From Paenibacillus zeirhizosphaerae (GTDB taxonomy: Bacteria > Bacillota > Bacilli > Paenibacillales > Paenibacillaceae), in contig NZ_JAPCKK010000014.1 in the NCBI RefSeq assembly GCF_030705605.1, positions 1 to 64,000 on the forward strand: a DNA stretch of 64,000 nucleotides, in the 5' to 3' direction. The notes beneath the pieces were generated by a model, which saw only the letters and a list, made by a program, of their open reading frames with translations, ran no database searches and was not told where the DNA came from. Shown one piece after another: positions 1-7,864 of this stretch (positions are counted from its first letter, which is position 1; each line of letters begins with the position of its first letter). Made by a program: the position numbers and the translations under genes.

Positions 1-170
1 TATGGATCTTACGAAGCAAATGATTTTGGGGGACGAGTTCTTCTAAACAAACGAATTCGTAGCTATTTTGCACATTCGAATTGGAGCGAAGCATGCAACC
101 ACCGCCTTGTTAGGATACTATATTATACCATATTAACGCGGTGAATAGATGAATAATGAAAACAAAAAAT
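1..170. other. Left edge, no gene assigned
   Basis: The first plus-strand frame is open from base 1 to a TGA at 142-144 (47 codons), but the residues match nothing I recognise and there is no visible start inside the window. It could be the tail of an upstream gene or chance. The hairpin pair that follows would fit the end of a transcript entering from the left. Confidence 0.3.
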
Positions 171-245
171 AGCCTGTTGAGGGTTTCTCAACAGGCTGAC
201 CCCTGCATGTTGTGATGTACAACATGCAGGGGTGTTCTTATTTTA
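171..245 (+). terminator. Tandem stem-loops, probable terminator
   Basis: There are two perfect hairpins in a row. The first has an 11-bp stem (171-181 with 187-197); the second has a 15-bp stem (199-213 with 219-233) and a 5-nt loop, followed by a T-rich stretch (gttcttatttt). Both arms are uninterrupted, which suggests efficient termination of a transcript entering from the left edge. Confidence 0.6.
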
Positions 246-378
246 CTCCAGCCTACAAATGATGACTGATGCTAGTGCCTGTGCTTTTGCCGATGATCAT
301 ATGCCTGACGGCAGTTGTCCAATCATTCACGGCTAAACGGCATATGTTATAGCAACATATCCGAAAGGAGTTGTTCAC

Positions 379-594
379 ATGTCTTATTGTCCAACACCAG
401 CGCCTATCGTTTGCCCACCGATTCAAATCGTAAAGCATCAATATTATCCAACGGTCGTTCCGGTAATTCACCCCATTGAAATCGTCAATCAATACCATGC
501 TGTCCCTGTACCACACCATGTATTCCCGGTAAACGTTAAAGATCCTCAATGCTGCAATATCTCTTCGGCGAGTAGAAAAAGAAAGGGCCGTTAA
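379..594 (+). CDS. CotD-like small spore coat protein
   Basis: This 71-residue protein is rich in Pro, Val, His and Tyr and ends in a basic RKRKGR tail after a CC pair. The PIVCPPIQIVKHQYYPTVV-type core with repeated PxxHP and HxVPVPHHVFPV segments resembles the CotD family of inner spore coat proteins, which are deposited late in sporulation. An AAAGGAG site lies 8 nt before the ATG. Just upstream, 342-360 is a perfect 7-bp inverted repeat containing CATATGTTA (341-349), which fits the sigma-K -10 pattern CATAnnnTA, but I see no convincing -35. The gene is monocistronic, between the tandem hairpins on the left and a shared terminator on the right. The family call rests on composition and motif pattern. 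Confidence 0.7.
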   Translation: MSYCPTPAPIVCPPIQIVKHQYYPTVVPVIHPIEIVNQYHAVPVPHHVFPVNVKDPQCCNISSASRKRKGR

Positions 595-643
595 GCCCCT
601 CCATTACGTTAGCATATTTTTTCCACTTCATACGGCAATAAAT

Positions 644-670
644 AAAGCCTTGGGGGATCCAAGGCTTTTT
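644..670. terminator. Bidirectional terminator between cotD-like gene and glnA
   Basis: The stem is AAAGCCTTGG (644-653) with CCAAGGCTTT (659-668), and the 5-nt loop is 654-658. T-rich sequence follows in both directions, so it can end both the plus-strand coat gene and the minus-strand glnRA transcript. Confidence 0.75.
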
Positions 671-788
671 AATGATGAGAAATCGTCAGTCTGGACAGCG
701 GAGATTGTTCCCACAATTACCGCTCCAAAAGAAAAAGCCCTTAGCGCATACACGCCAAGGACCTTCACTCCGCCAAAGATATTCAATC

Positions 789-2117
789 TTAGTAAAGAGC
801 CAAATACTGATCTCTTTCCCATTGGTGAACCTGTGTTCTGTACATATCCCACTCGATTTCCTTAAGCTCGTAGAAATAGGCAAGCGCATGGTCGCCCAAA
901 GCGTCGGCAATGACCTCACTGCGCAGCAGCTCGCCAAGCGCTTCTTTGAGATCGGCCGGCAGGCTCGCGATTCCTTCCTCGACCAGCTCTTCTTCCGTCA
1001 TCACATAAATGTTGCGGTCGATCGGCGCTGGGAGGGAAAGCTCACGTTTGATCCCATCCAGTCCCGCTTTAAGCATAACGGCAAGCGCAAGGTAAGGATT
1101 CGCAGCAGGGTCCGGATTACGAAGTTCGATGCGTGTGCTCAAACCACGTGAAGCCGGTATACGGATCATCGGACTGCGATTGCTTGCAGACCAGGCCACA
1201 TAAGACGGAGCTTCATACCCCGGCACGAGACGTTTGTAAGAGTTCACGGTCGGATTCGTAATCGCCGCCATTGCGCGGGCATGCTTAAGAATACCAGCCA
1301 TGTAATAACGTGCTGTCCGGCTCAGGCCCAGTTTGTCATTTTCATCATAAAAAGCGTTCTCATCACCCTGGAACAGCGATTGATGGCAGTGCATCCCGGA
1401 ACCGTTTACACCAAAAAGCGGCTTAGGCATAAAAGTAGCATGCAGTCCATGCTGTCTGGCAATCGTTTTTACAACAAGCTTAAACGTTTGAATCTGATCT
1501 GCCGCTTTAATGGCATTGGCATATTTGAAATCGATTTCATGCTGCCCTGGCGCTACCTCATGGTGAGAAGCTTCAATTTCAAAGCCCATCTCTTCCAGAG
1601 TGAGTACGATTTCACGGCGGCAATTCTCGCCCAAATCCGTAGGTGCAAGATCGAAGTATCCGCCTCTGTCATTCAGTTCTTCGGTCGGATTACCTTTTTC
1701 ATCGGTTTTAAACAGGAAGAATTCAGGCTCTGGTCCAACGTTCATGGACGTATAACCCATTTCCTCCGCTTCTTTCAGTACCTTCTTCAAAATGCCACGC
1801 GGGTCCCCGGCGAAAGGAGTTCCATCAGGCATATAGATGTCACAAATCAGACGCGCCACACGATTCTGGGTAACCCAAGGGAAAATGACCCAGGTGTCCA
1901 GATCAGGATAGAGATACATATCGGATTCTTCGATACGCACATAACCTTCGATCGAAGAACCGTCAAACATCATTTTGTTATCCAACGCCTTCACAAGCTG
2001 GCTCACCGGAATTTCAACGTTCTTAATCGTACCGAGCAAATCCGTAAATTGCAGTCGGATAAAACGCACGTTCTCTTCCTGCGCAATACGGAGAATGTCT
2101 TCTTTCGTGTAACTCAA
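789..2117 (-). CDS. glnA: Glutamine synthetase, type I (GSI-alpha)
   Basis: It makes glutamine from glutamate, ammonia and ATP in the cytoplasm, as a dodecamer in this family. The 442-residue length is that of Bacillus GlnA. Clear signatures are DGSSIEG (52-58), the feedback-associated Arg in YVRIEESD (Arg61), [25 protein letters not shown] and a C-terminal [19 protein letters not shown] very close to the Bacillus protein. The start is TTG at 2117: GGAGAGG ends 5 nt before it, and no ATG gives a comparable fit. It is the second gene of glnRA, 74 nt after glnR. In Bacillus the feedback-inhibited enzyme also controls GlnR and TnrA; the strong sequence similarity makes the same role likely here. 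Confidence 0.97.
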   Translation of the reverse strand: MSYTKEDILRIAQEENVRFIRLQFTDLLGTIKNVEIPVSQLVKALDNKMMFDGSSIEGYVRIEESDMYLYPDLDTWVIFPWVTQNRVARLICDIYMPDGTPFAGDPRGILKKVLKEAEEMGYTSMNVGPEPEFFLFKTDEKGNPTEELNDRGGYFDLAPTDLGENCRREIVLTLEEMGFEIEASHHEVAPGQHEIDFKYANAIKAADQIQTFKLVVKTIARQHGLHATFMPKPLFGVNGSGMHCHQSLFQGDENAFYDENDKLGLSRTARYYMAGILKHARAMAAITNPTVNSYKRLVPGYEAPSYVAWSASNRSPMIRIPASRGLSTRIELRNPDPAANPYLALAVMLKAGLDGIKRELSLPAPIDRNIYVMTEEELVEEGIASLPADLKEALGELLRSEVIADALGDHALAYFYELKEIEWDMYRTQVHQWERDQYLALY

Positions 2118-2191
2118 TGTAACCTCTCCTTTTATCTGTTATGTGTAGACGGTATTCAAAAGGATTTTACAGCATATGTCTGAGAAATGTC

Positions 2192-2605
2192 TCACTTATT
2201 ATTAAAAAAACGCGAAAGCTCCCCTTGAATCAGTGAAACCTGCCCCGGGCGCTTACCCGCCACTAACTGCTGCTTCAGCAAACGGTGCAACTGCGTATCG
2301 GACAGTTCACGACGTTTGACCTCCGTATCTGCCGTGATCACGGTCGCTTCCTCGGACTCCTTGCTGACAGGGTTCATCACCTGCTTGATCCCTGCTATAT
2401 TTACACCTTTTTCGATTAAAGCTTTAATTTCAAGCAGCCGCTCTACATCATTAAAAGAGAACAACCGCTGGTTTCCTGAGGTCCGTGCCGGAACAATCAA
2501 ACTATGCTGCTCATAATAACGAATCTGTCTTGCAGACAAATCGGTAAGCTTCATCACGATCCCTATCGGGAATAAGGCCATATTTCTGCGAATTTCGTCA
2601 CCCAT
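2192..2605 (-). CDS. glnR: MerR-family nitrogen regulator GlnR
   Basis: It represses glnRA and other nitrogen genes when nitrogen is plentiful, by binding TGTNA-N7-TNACA operators together with feedback-inhibited glutamine synthetase. The 137-residue protein has the MerR winged-helix segment early (about 13-80; LSARQIRYYEQHSLIVPAR then LFSFNDVERLLEIKALIEKGVNIAGIK). A C-terminal tail ends in LSRFFNNK, where the Bacillus protein carries its autoinhibitory, GS-contacting segment. The ATG at 2605 has GGAAGG upstream. A matching operator lies directly in front of the gene, which supports autoregulation. Confidence 0.95.
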   Translation of the reverse strand: MGDEIRRNMALFPIGIVMKLTDLSARQIRYYEQHSLIVPARTSGNQRLFSFNDVERLLEIKALIEKGVNIAGIKQVMNPVSKESEEATVITADTEVKRRELSDTQLHRLLKQQLVAGKRPGQVSLIQGELSRFFNNK

Positions 2606-2643
2606 CGTTCATCAACCTTCCAGTGATCTTTTCTACTCCCCCC

Positions 2644-2695
2644 ATTGTACATTTACCTGATGTAAAATGTCAACGGCGTGTAAGGTAAACTCACA
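2644..2695 (-). promoter_or_regulatory. glnRA promoter with GlnR operators
   Basis: Reading the minus strand, TGTGAGTTTACCTTACA (2695-2679) fits TGTNA-N7-TNACA exactly. Six bases later a second, half-conserved site (TGACATTTTACATCAGG) begins within the -35 TTGACA (2668-2673). The -10 is TACAAT (2644-2649), 18 nt away. A strong site followed 6 nt later by a weaker one over the -35 is the arrangement I recall for Bacillus glnRA. The upstream operator overlaps the last codons of ynbB. Confidence 0.75.
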
Positions 2696-3944
2696 GTAAA
2701 TTACGGTCCTTCATCGTCTGAAGTGCCTTCAAAACGCCAAATTTAACGTGCGAATAGGTCAAACCGCCCTGCATATAGCCAATATATGGCTCCCGGATCG
2801 GTGCGTCTGCAGACAGCTCAAGGCTGCCTCCCTGTATGAAGGTACCTGCCGCCATAATGACAGGATGTTCATAGCCTGGCATGTCCCATGGCTCCGGAAC
2901 AACATGGCTGTCCACTGCGGCAGCCTTTTGAATCCCCTGCACAAATGCAATCAACTGCTCAGGTCCTACAAAGGACACGGCTTGAATCAGATCAGTGCGG
3001 TGCTCATCCCAGGCCGGCTTGCTTGTAAAACCGATGGCCTCAAACACAGCGGCTGCAAAAATACTGCCTTTCACCGCCTGTCCCACAAGCGTCGGAGCTA
3101 AAAACAAGCCTTGATATATGCTCCGTGTCGTCCCCAGCATCGCCCCGACCTCTGCTCCGATTCCCGGCGCTGTGAGGCGGTATGCGGCCAAATCCACATA
3201 TTTTTTGCGTCCGCAGATATAGCCGCCGGTTTCAGCAATGCCTCCGCCCGGGTTCTTGATCAGCGAGCCTGCAATCAAATCTGCGCCTACATCGGTAGGC
3301 TCCACGGTTTCCGTAAATTCCCCGTAACAGTTGTCTACGAAGACGATTAGGTCACTGCGAATCGCTTTGATCCGCCGAACCATTTCCCCGATATCCGCAA
3401 CGGAAAAGGAAGATCGCCAGTCGTAGCCGCGGGAACGCTGGATGCCGATGACCTTCGTCTCAGCAGTGATCGACGCTTGAACCTGCTCCCAATCGACTTG
3501 TCCATCCTTTGTCAGTGCCGTCTCACGGTAGGACACGCCGAAATCCTGGAGCGATCCCGTTCCATCCCCCGGCTTCCCGATTACTTTATGTAGCGTGTCA
3601 TAGGGACGCCCTGTAATATACAGCAGTTCATCCCCCGGACGCAGCACACCGAACAGCGCCGTAGCGATCGTATGCGTGCCGGATGCAAAATGTGGACGGA
3701 CCAGTGCTGCTTCCGCACCGAATACCAATGCATACACTTCATCAAGCACTTCTCTGCCACGATCATTGTAAGCATACCCAGTAGAGCCGGCAAAATGAAA
3801 ATCACTCACCTGACGGCTTTGGAACGCCTCAATGACCTTCCATTGGTTGTGATCTACGATCTGGTCAATCAACTGTAGCCTGTCTTTAATCCTGGCTTCC
3901 GCTTCATCTCTAATATGCTCAATTTCTTCTGAAAATAAGGTCAT
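2691..3944 (-). CDS. ynbB: YnbB-like PLP enzyme (methionine gamma-lyase family)
   Basis: This is a cytoplasmic fold-type I pyridoxal-phosphate enzyme of the Met_gamma_lyase / 'aluminium resistance' family; its physiological substrate is not established. From the ATG at 3944 it has 417 residues. Visible PLP-enzyme features are the Asp in FVDNCYGEF (near 204) and the candidate Schiff-base Lys in GSLIKNPGGG (near 230). A longer frame opens at a TTG (3977), but that has no ribosome site, while the ATG has GAGGAG and AGAAGGA just upstream. The order spoVK-hflX-ynbB-glnR-glnA is as in Bacillus. Its 3' end carries the GlnR operator of the next operon. Confidence 0.88.
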   Translation of the reverse strand: MTLFSEEIEHIRDEAEARIKDRLQLIDQIVDHNQWKVIEAFQSRQVSDFHFAGSTGYAYNDRGREVLDEVYALVFGAEAALVRPHFASGTHTIATALFGVLRPGDELLYITGRPYDTLHKVIGKPGDGTGSLQDFGVSYRETALTKDGQVDWEQVQASITAETKVIGIQRSRGYDWRSSFSVADIGEMVRRIKAIRSDLIVFVDNCYGEFTETVEPTDVGADLIAGSLIKNPGGGIAETGGYICGRKKYVDLAAYRLTAPGIGAEVGAMLGTTRSIYQGLFLAPTLVGQAVKGSIFAAAVFEAIGFTSKPAWDEHRTDLIQAVSFVGPEQLIAFVQGIQKAAAVDSHVVPEPWDMPGYEHPVIMAAGTFIQGGSLELSADAPIREPYIGYMQGGLTYSHVKFGVLKALQTMKDRNLL

Positions 3945-3980
3945 TCCTTCTCTTGTCTCCTCTTCCTGCAATCCCAATAC

Positions 3981-4032
3981 ACAGGCTAAATAGAGCTGCA
4001 GGCTTATGTGACCTGCACCTAATTTAGCCTGT
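3981..4032. other. Long two-part hairpin between hflX and ynbB
   Basis: An 11-bp outer stem (3981-3991 with 4022-4032) encloses an internal loop and a 6-bp inner stem (3997-4002 with 4012-4017). There is no T-tract on the minus strand, so it is not a plain terminator. It would lie in the hflX-ynbB transcript just before ynbB and may be a processing or attenuation element. Confidence 0.45.
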
Positions 4033-4075
4033 ACACAAAGCTCTTCTTAAATTAACCTGGACACGCCATGGTATG

Positions 4076-5362
4076 TTAACCTTCTGTAAAGTTTCCCAAG
4101 ACGTGACCATATTTTTCAAACTCTCCTGTTTGAATGCGAATCTCGTACAGCACGTCGTTCCCGTCATACTCGGTAGCGATCACATCACCGATCCGATACA
4201 GGACAGGGGTCAGATCGCCCCGCTCCGCTGGAATTCTGAAGCGTCTCGTTTCTCCGGTTACAGCGTCCTGCACCAGTTCCCGGATCCGCAGCAGATCCCC
4301 TTCATCAAAAGCGCTGATTTTCAGATATCCTTCACCGGAAGGCAGCATCTGCAACTGCTCTGGAGTGCAGGCATCCTTTTTGTTAAACAGGACAAGCTGT
4401 GGCTTATCAGCGGCACCCAGCTCCTCCAGTATGCTTTGCACAACCTTCATTTGATCCTCGCGCATATCTGAGGCGGCATCAACCACATGCAGCACCAGAT
4501 CAGCCTCATTTACTTCCTCCAGCGTGGCACGGAATGCAGCGACCAGATCATGAGGAAGGTTTTGGATGAAACCGACTGTATCAGTAAGGACAACTTCTTT
4601 GCCGCTAGGCAGCTCCATCGTCCGTGATGTTGGGTCAAGCGTCGCGAATAGCTGATTTTCAATGTATACGTCCGCCGCTGTCAGCGATTTCAGCAACGTT
4701 GATTTGCCGGCATTGGTATAACCAACCAGGGCCACCTGTACAACCCCGCTCTTCTGACGGCGCTCTCTGTGCAGCCGCCGATGGCGTGTCACCTCTTCCA
4801 ACTGCCGCTTGAGCTCGTCAATGCGGCCGCGGATGTGACGGCGGTCTGTTTCCAGCTTGCTTTCGCCGGGCCCCCGCGTACCGATGCCGCCGCCGAGGCG
4901 GGATAAATTTTTCCCCTGACCGGAAAGACGGGGCAGCAGATAGGAAAGCTGTGCCAGCTCAACCTGTATAATTCCTTCTCTAGTGTTGGCTCGTTGTGCA
5001 AAGATATCCAGAATGAGCTGGGTACGGTCGATAATTTTCATATCCAAGGTCAGCTCAAGATTACGCACCTGTGCTCCAGACAGCTCCTGATCAAAAATAG
5101 CCGTGTTGGCCCCGAGCGTTTCAGCAATGGCACGCAGCTCTTCCACTTTGCCTTTGCCGATAAACCATTTGGAATCCGGCGTTTCGCGGTTTTGGCTGAG
5201 CACCGTCAGTACTTCCACACCGGCAGTCTCTGCCAGCTTGACCAATTCATCTAGTGAATATTCGGGATTAATCCCGCTTCGCTTCACTCGATCCGTCACA
5301 AGACTGACCAGAACGGCACGATCCTGAACCTCGGTTTGGGTATCATAGGTAGAGTTCGCCAT
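4076..5362 (-). CDS. hflX: GTPase HflX
   Basis: This ribosome-associated GTPase splits or rescues stalled 70S ribosomes in characterised bacteria. It has 428 residues. The N-terminal HflX domain (about 12-190) includes the glycine-rich RLGGGIGTRGPGE loop. A coiled segment around 185-205 is followed by the G domain with G1 GYTNAGKS (214-221), G3 DTVG (261-264) and an NKKD G4. The ATG at 5362 (MANSTYD) has AAAGGAG correctly placed. A TTG eight codons upstream would place that ribosome site inside the coding sequence, so I reject it. It lies 103 nt after spoVK in the conserved spoVK-hflX-ynbB order. Confidence 0.95.
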   Translation of the reverse strand: MANSTYDTQTEVQDRAVLVSLVTDRVKRSGINPEYSLDELVKLAETAGVEVLTVLSQNRETPDSKWFIGKGKVEELRAIAETLGANTAIFDQELSGAQVRNLELTLDMKIIDRTQLILDIFAQRANTREGIIQVELAQLSYLLPRLSGQGKNLSRLGGGIGTRGPGESKLETDRRHIRGRIDELKRQLEEVTRHRRLHRERRQKSGVVQVALVGYTNAGKSTLLKSLTAADVYIENQLFATLDPTSRTMELPSGKEVVLTDTVGFIQNLPHDLVAAFRATLEEVNEADLVLHVVDAASDMREDQMKVVQSILEELGAADKPQLVLFNKKDACTPEQLQMLPSGEGYLKISAFDEGDLLRIRELVQDAVTGETRRFRIPAERGDLTPVLYRIGDVIATEYDGNDVLYEIRIQTGEFEKYGHVLGNFTEG

Positions 5363-5465
5363 GAACGTCAGCTCCTTTATCGTCAATAGATCTTATCTCG
5401 TGCAGAAACCGACCTGAATACAGGCCGGCCTTCGGTAAAACTTCCATGGAGAATCCTATTATCGT

Positions 5466-6431
5466 CTATTTTCTCCCGATTTTCAAATCCTCCGGACGCA
5501 GCGTCATCAGCTCTAGCCTGCCCGGCTGCCCGTTCGCATATTGATTCAGCAGCCGCACCGCCTGATGACGGATCGACCTTTCGATCACATTGCGCACATA
5601 GCGGGCATTACTGAAAGCATGGAGGCTTTCCTCCTTGGCGGAGATCAAATGCTGCTTCAGTTTAAAAATCGTCTGCGGCATCAATATATAATCCCGTTCC
5701 TTGGCCATGAGCTCGCTAATTTGAATCAACTGGTCCACCGTATAATCAGGAAATTCAAGCTGCAGCGGGAAACGCGAAGGCAAGCCGGGGTTCGTGCTCA
5801 GAAAAAAATCCATCTCATCGCTGTAACCGGCAAGAATGAGGATAAACTGGTTTTTCTGATCCTCCATCGCCTTCACAAGCGTATCAATCGCCTCTTTGCC
5901 AAAATCCTTTTCCCCGCCTCTGGCCAAGCTGTAGGCCTCATCAACGAACAATATCCCGCCAAGCGCCTTTTTGACCAAATCCCTCGTTTTCTGTGCCGTA
6001 TGTCCGATATATTCGCCAACCAGATCGGCACGCTCCGCTTCAATCAAATGCCCTTTATTCAGCACACCCATTCTTTGCAGCATCTTGGCCACGATCCGGG
6101 CCACCGTCGTTTTTCCCGTACCCGGGTTCCCTTTGAAGATCATATGATAGACGTGCGAACTGCTCAGCAGTCCGGCTTCCGAACGTATTTTTGCGATCTG
6201 CAGGAAAGCGTAAATTTCAAATACCAGCTCTTTAATATTGTCCAGTCCGACCAGTTGGTCCAGCTCTTTTTGAATCTCCTGATACAAGTTGTAGTAAGGC
6301 AGCTCTTTCACAGCCCCGGCTGCTTCGGCTTCAGGCGTGCTTAGAGGCTCCTGGCTGCGGATTACGACATTGATTTGTCTGGAAGGTCTCTCCTCCGACC
6401 GTTTACTGGCGGCTGTTCCCCGTCCGTTCAT
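5466..6431 (-). CDS. spoVK: SpoVK-like AAA+ ATPase
   Basis: This CbxX/CfqX-type AAA+ ATPase is related to stage V sporulation protein K, needed late in spore maturation in Bacillus. The 321-residue protein has a low-complexity N-terminus of about 40 residues, then the AAA core with Walker A GNPGTGKTT (101-109) and Walker B GGILFVDEAYSL (157-168). Sensor regions follow (ILAGYSDEM; the NARYVRNVIERS arginine segment). The ATG at 6431 has GAGGTGAT upstream and is preferred over an in-frame start 45 nt earlier with no such site. Its place before hflX agrees with Bacillus. Confidence 0.88.
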   Translation of the reverse strand: MNGRGTAASKRSEERPSRQINVVIRSQEPLSTPEAEAAGAVKELPYYNLYQEIQKELDQLVGLDNIKELVFEIYAFLQIAKIRSEAGLLSSSHVYHMIFKGNPGTGKTTVARIVAKMLQRMGVLNKGHLIEAERADLVGEYIGHTAQKTRDLVKKALGGILFVDEAYSLARGGEKDFGKEAIDTLVKAMEDQKNQFILILAGYSDEMDFFLSTNPGLPSRFPLQLEFPDYTVDQLIQISELMAKERDYILMPQTIFKLKQHLISAKEESLHAFSNARYVRNVIERSIRHQAVRLLNQYANGQPGRLELMTLRPEDLKIGRK

Positions 6432-6514
6432 GCATCCATCACCTCGACATTTGTTCGGGCTTCGCTCCCTTACCAAATGTATTCAGCGCAGCATGTCCTT
6501 ATTAGCATTTTGAT

Positions 6515-7123
6515 TCAAGCTTGCCCCAGGATACGGTCAATCCGCCATTTCACATACGCCAGCACTTCGCGGGAATGGGATTTCCAGGGAGACAGCACCT
6601 TCGATTTGACAAGCGATAGCTGCGGCTCCTCATAACCGAGATATTCGGCCATTTCCAAAGCGCGCGGACCATGAAACGTGTGGGTGATGATAATGGCTGT
6701 AGCCCAACCGTGATCCTCCATAATACTCCGGCTGTAAAGCAGGTTTTCATAAGTGCTGGTCGCCTTGTTTTCAAGCAGTATATCAGCGGCCGGGATGCCT
6801 CTGTCCAGCAAATACTGCTGCATGCCTTGTGCTTCCGTGTACTTGAAGGTCGGGTCATCCAGCCCTCCAGTCAGTATCAGTTTGTTTACTTTTCCACTCT
6901 TATACTGCCGTAGCGCTTCCTCTAGCCTTTCCTGCAGCCCGGGGCTGGGTGAATCTCCCCACATGGAGGCTCCCAGGACGATACCAACATCCGCTGCTTT
7001 TAAATCCGGTGTGCTGGATGCGGTACTGATCGTCCACAGAAATGATGCTGTCCAAATCAGACCAGCCATAATAACAGATGCGCCTGCCATGAAAAAGATT
7101 TTTCTCATGCCCCTACCTTTCAT
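6515..7123 (-). CDS. YdcF/SanA-like DUF218 membrane protein
   Basis: The 202-residue protein begins with a basic start and a hydrophobic segment (about 9-32) that anchors it in the membrane. A DUF218 domain follows (DVGIVLGASMWGD, LILTGG, the TEAQGMQQYLLDRGIP segment, ENKATSTYENL, THTFHGPRALEMA). Members are linked to envelope integrity, but the reaction is not settled. The ATG overlaps the stop of the DUF402 gene as ATGA, indicating translational coupling. An alternative ATG at 7108 (MRKIFF) is preceded by AAAGG/AGGGG and may be the true start. Confidence 0.82.
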   Translation of the reverse strand: MKGRGMRKIFFMAGASVIMAGLIWTASFLWTISTASSTPDLKAADVGIVLGASMWGDSPSPGLQERLEEALRQYKSGKVNKLILTGGLDDPTFKYTEAQGMQQYLLDRGIPAADILLENKATSTYENLLYSRSIMEDHGWATAIIITHTFHGPRALEMAEYLGYEEPQLSLVKSKVLSPWKSHSREVLAYVKWRIDRILGQA

Positions 7124-7674
7124 TTGCGCTTGAACTCCCCGTTATGAAACCATTCTGCCCGGTGGCGCAGCGACATCTGAAAATAGGGAAATTTGTGCGC
7201 ATCTATCTGCCGCAGCAGCTCCGCAGCCGTCCTGTTGGCCAACTGCGCTTCAGCAGCCGTTATATGTCCCTTCTGGAGAGCTTCCTGCAGTTCATCCTCA
7301 TCCACAAGGAACACTTCGCCGTTGCCGAGAACGACAATGTCTAGGTACAAATCGTCAAACCACGGTACACCTTGGTCGGTTACCCCCTGACTGCGGCATG
7401 TATCGATATACCATTCCACAATCTGCTGCTTGTCATTAAACATGGCAGTCACTACAAAATGCGCATCCTTCGGATAATACTGCAGCCAGGAATAACCTTT
7501 GTCGGCAATGCAGAAGGTGTGGCTTCCGTAGGTTTTCCACAACGGCTCTTTCAAGCCCAGCATCGTGTACAGTGTGACATACCCGGTAAAAAACTCGCTT
7601 TGAACATATTTACAGGCAAATTTCCGGTTTGTGATTCGCCTCCAGTTTGCCCTGTCTCCGAATTTCCGTTTCAT
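7120..7674 (-). CDS. DUF402 domain protein
   Basis: This 184-residue soluble protein contains the DUF402 core (YSWLQYYPKDAHFVVTAMFNDKQQIVEWYIDTCRS, then PWFDDLYLDIVVLGNGEVFLVDEDELQEAL). DUF402 proteins have a beta-barrel fold with acidic metal-binding residues, and some relatives are nucleotide phosphohydrolases, so a phosphatase role is possible but unproven. GGAGAGG precedes the ATG. It is the first gene of a two-gene unit with the DUF218 gene (4-nt overlap). Confidence 0.82.
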   Translation of the reverse strand: MKRKFGDRANWRRITNRKFACKYVQSEFFTGYVTLYTMLGLKEPLWKTYGSHTFCIADKGYSWLQYYPKDAHFVVTAMFNDKQQIVEWYIDTCRSQGVTDQGVPWFDDLYLDIVVLGNGEVFLVDEDELQEALQKGHITAAEAQLANRTAAELLRQIDAHKFPYFQMSLRHRAEWFHNGEFKRK

Positions 7675-7810
7675 TGTAGACTGTCCTCTCCAACATTGGT
7701 AAATTCAGCTTACCATATTTGCAGAATACACTCAAAAGACTTCCATTTTATGGACAAACAAAAGCCACCTTTAATCATGCACTCCCCAAAAAAGAAGCCG
7801 GACCGCTGTT

Positions 7811-7846
7811 TTAAAAAAAACACCTGCGGCTGACAGCCGCAGGTTA
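7811..7846 (-). terminator. Terminator of the PBP1A gene
   Basis: The stem is CCTGCGGCT (7823-7831) with AGCCGCAGG (7835-7843) and a 3-nt loop. On the minus strand it is followed by eight T residues (7813-7820). Confidence 0.9.
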
Positions 7847-7864
7847 ACATAATTTATCATATGT

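Noticed and set aside
1..144. Open plus-strand frame at the left edge as a gene end
   Set aside because: It has forty-seven codons of unremarkable composition with no homologue I recognise; kept only as an unassigned stretch.
1281..2183. Long plus-strand open frame (300 codons) opposite glnA
   Set aside because: It is antisense to a certain gene, lacks a ribosome site and its residues resemble no protein; it reflects codon bias of glnA.
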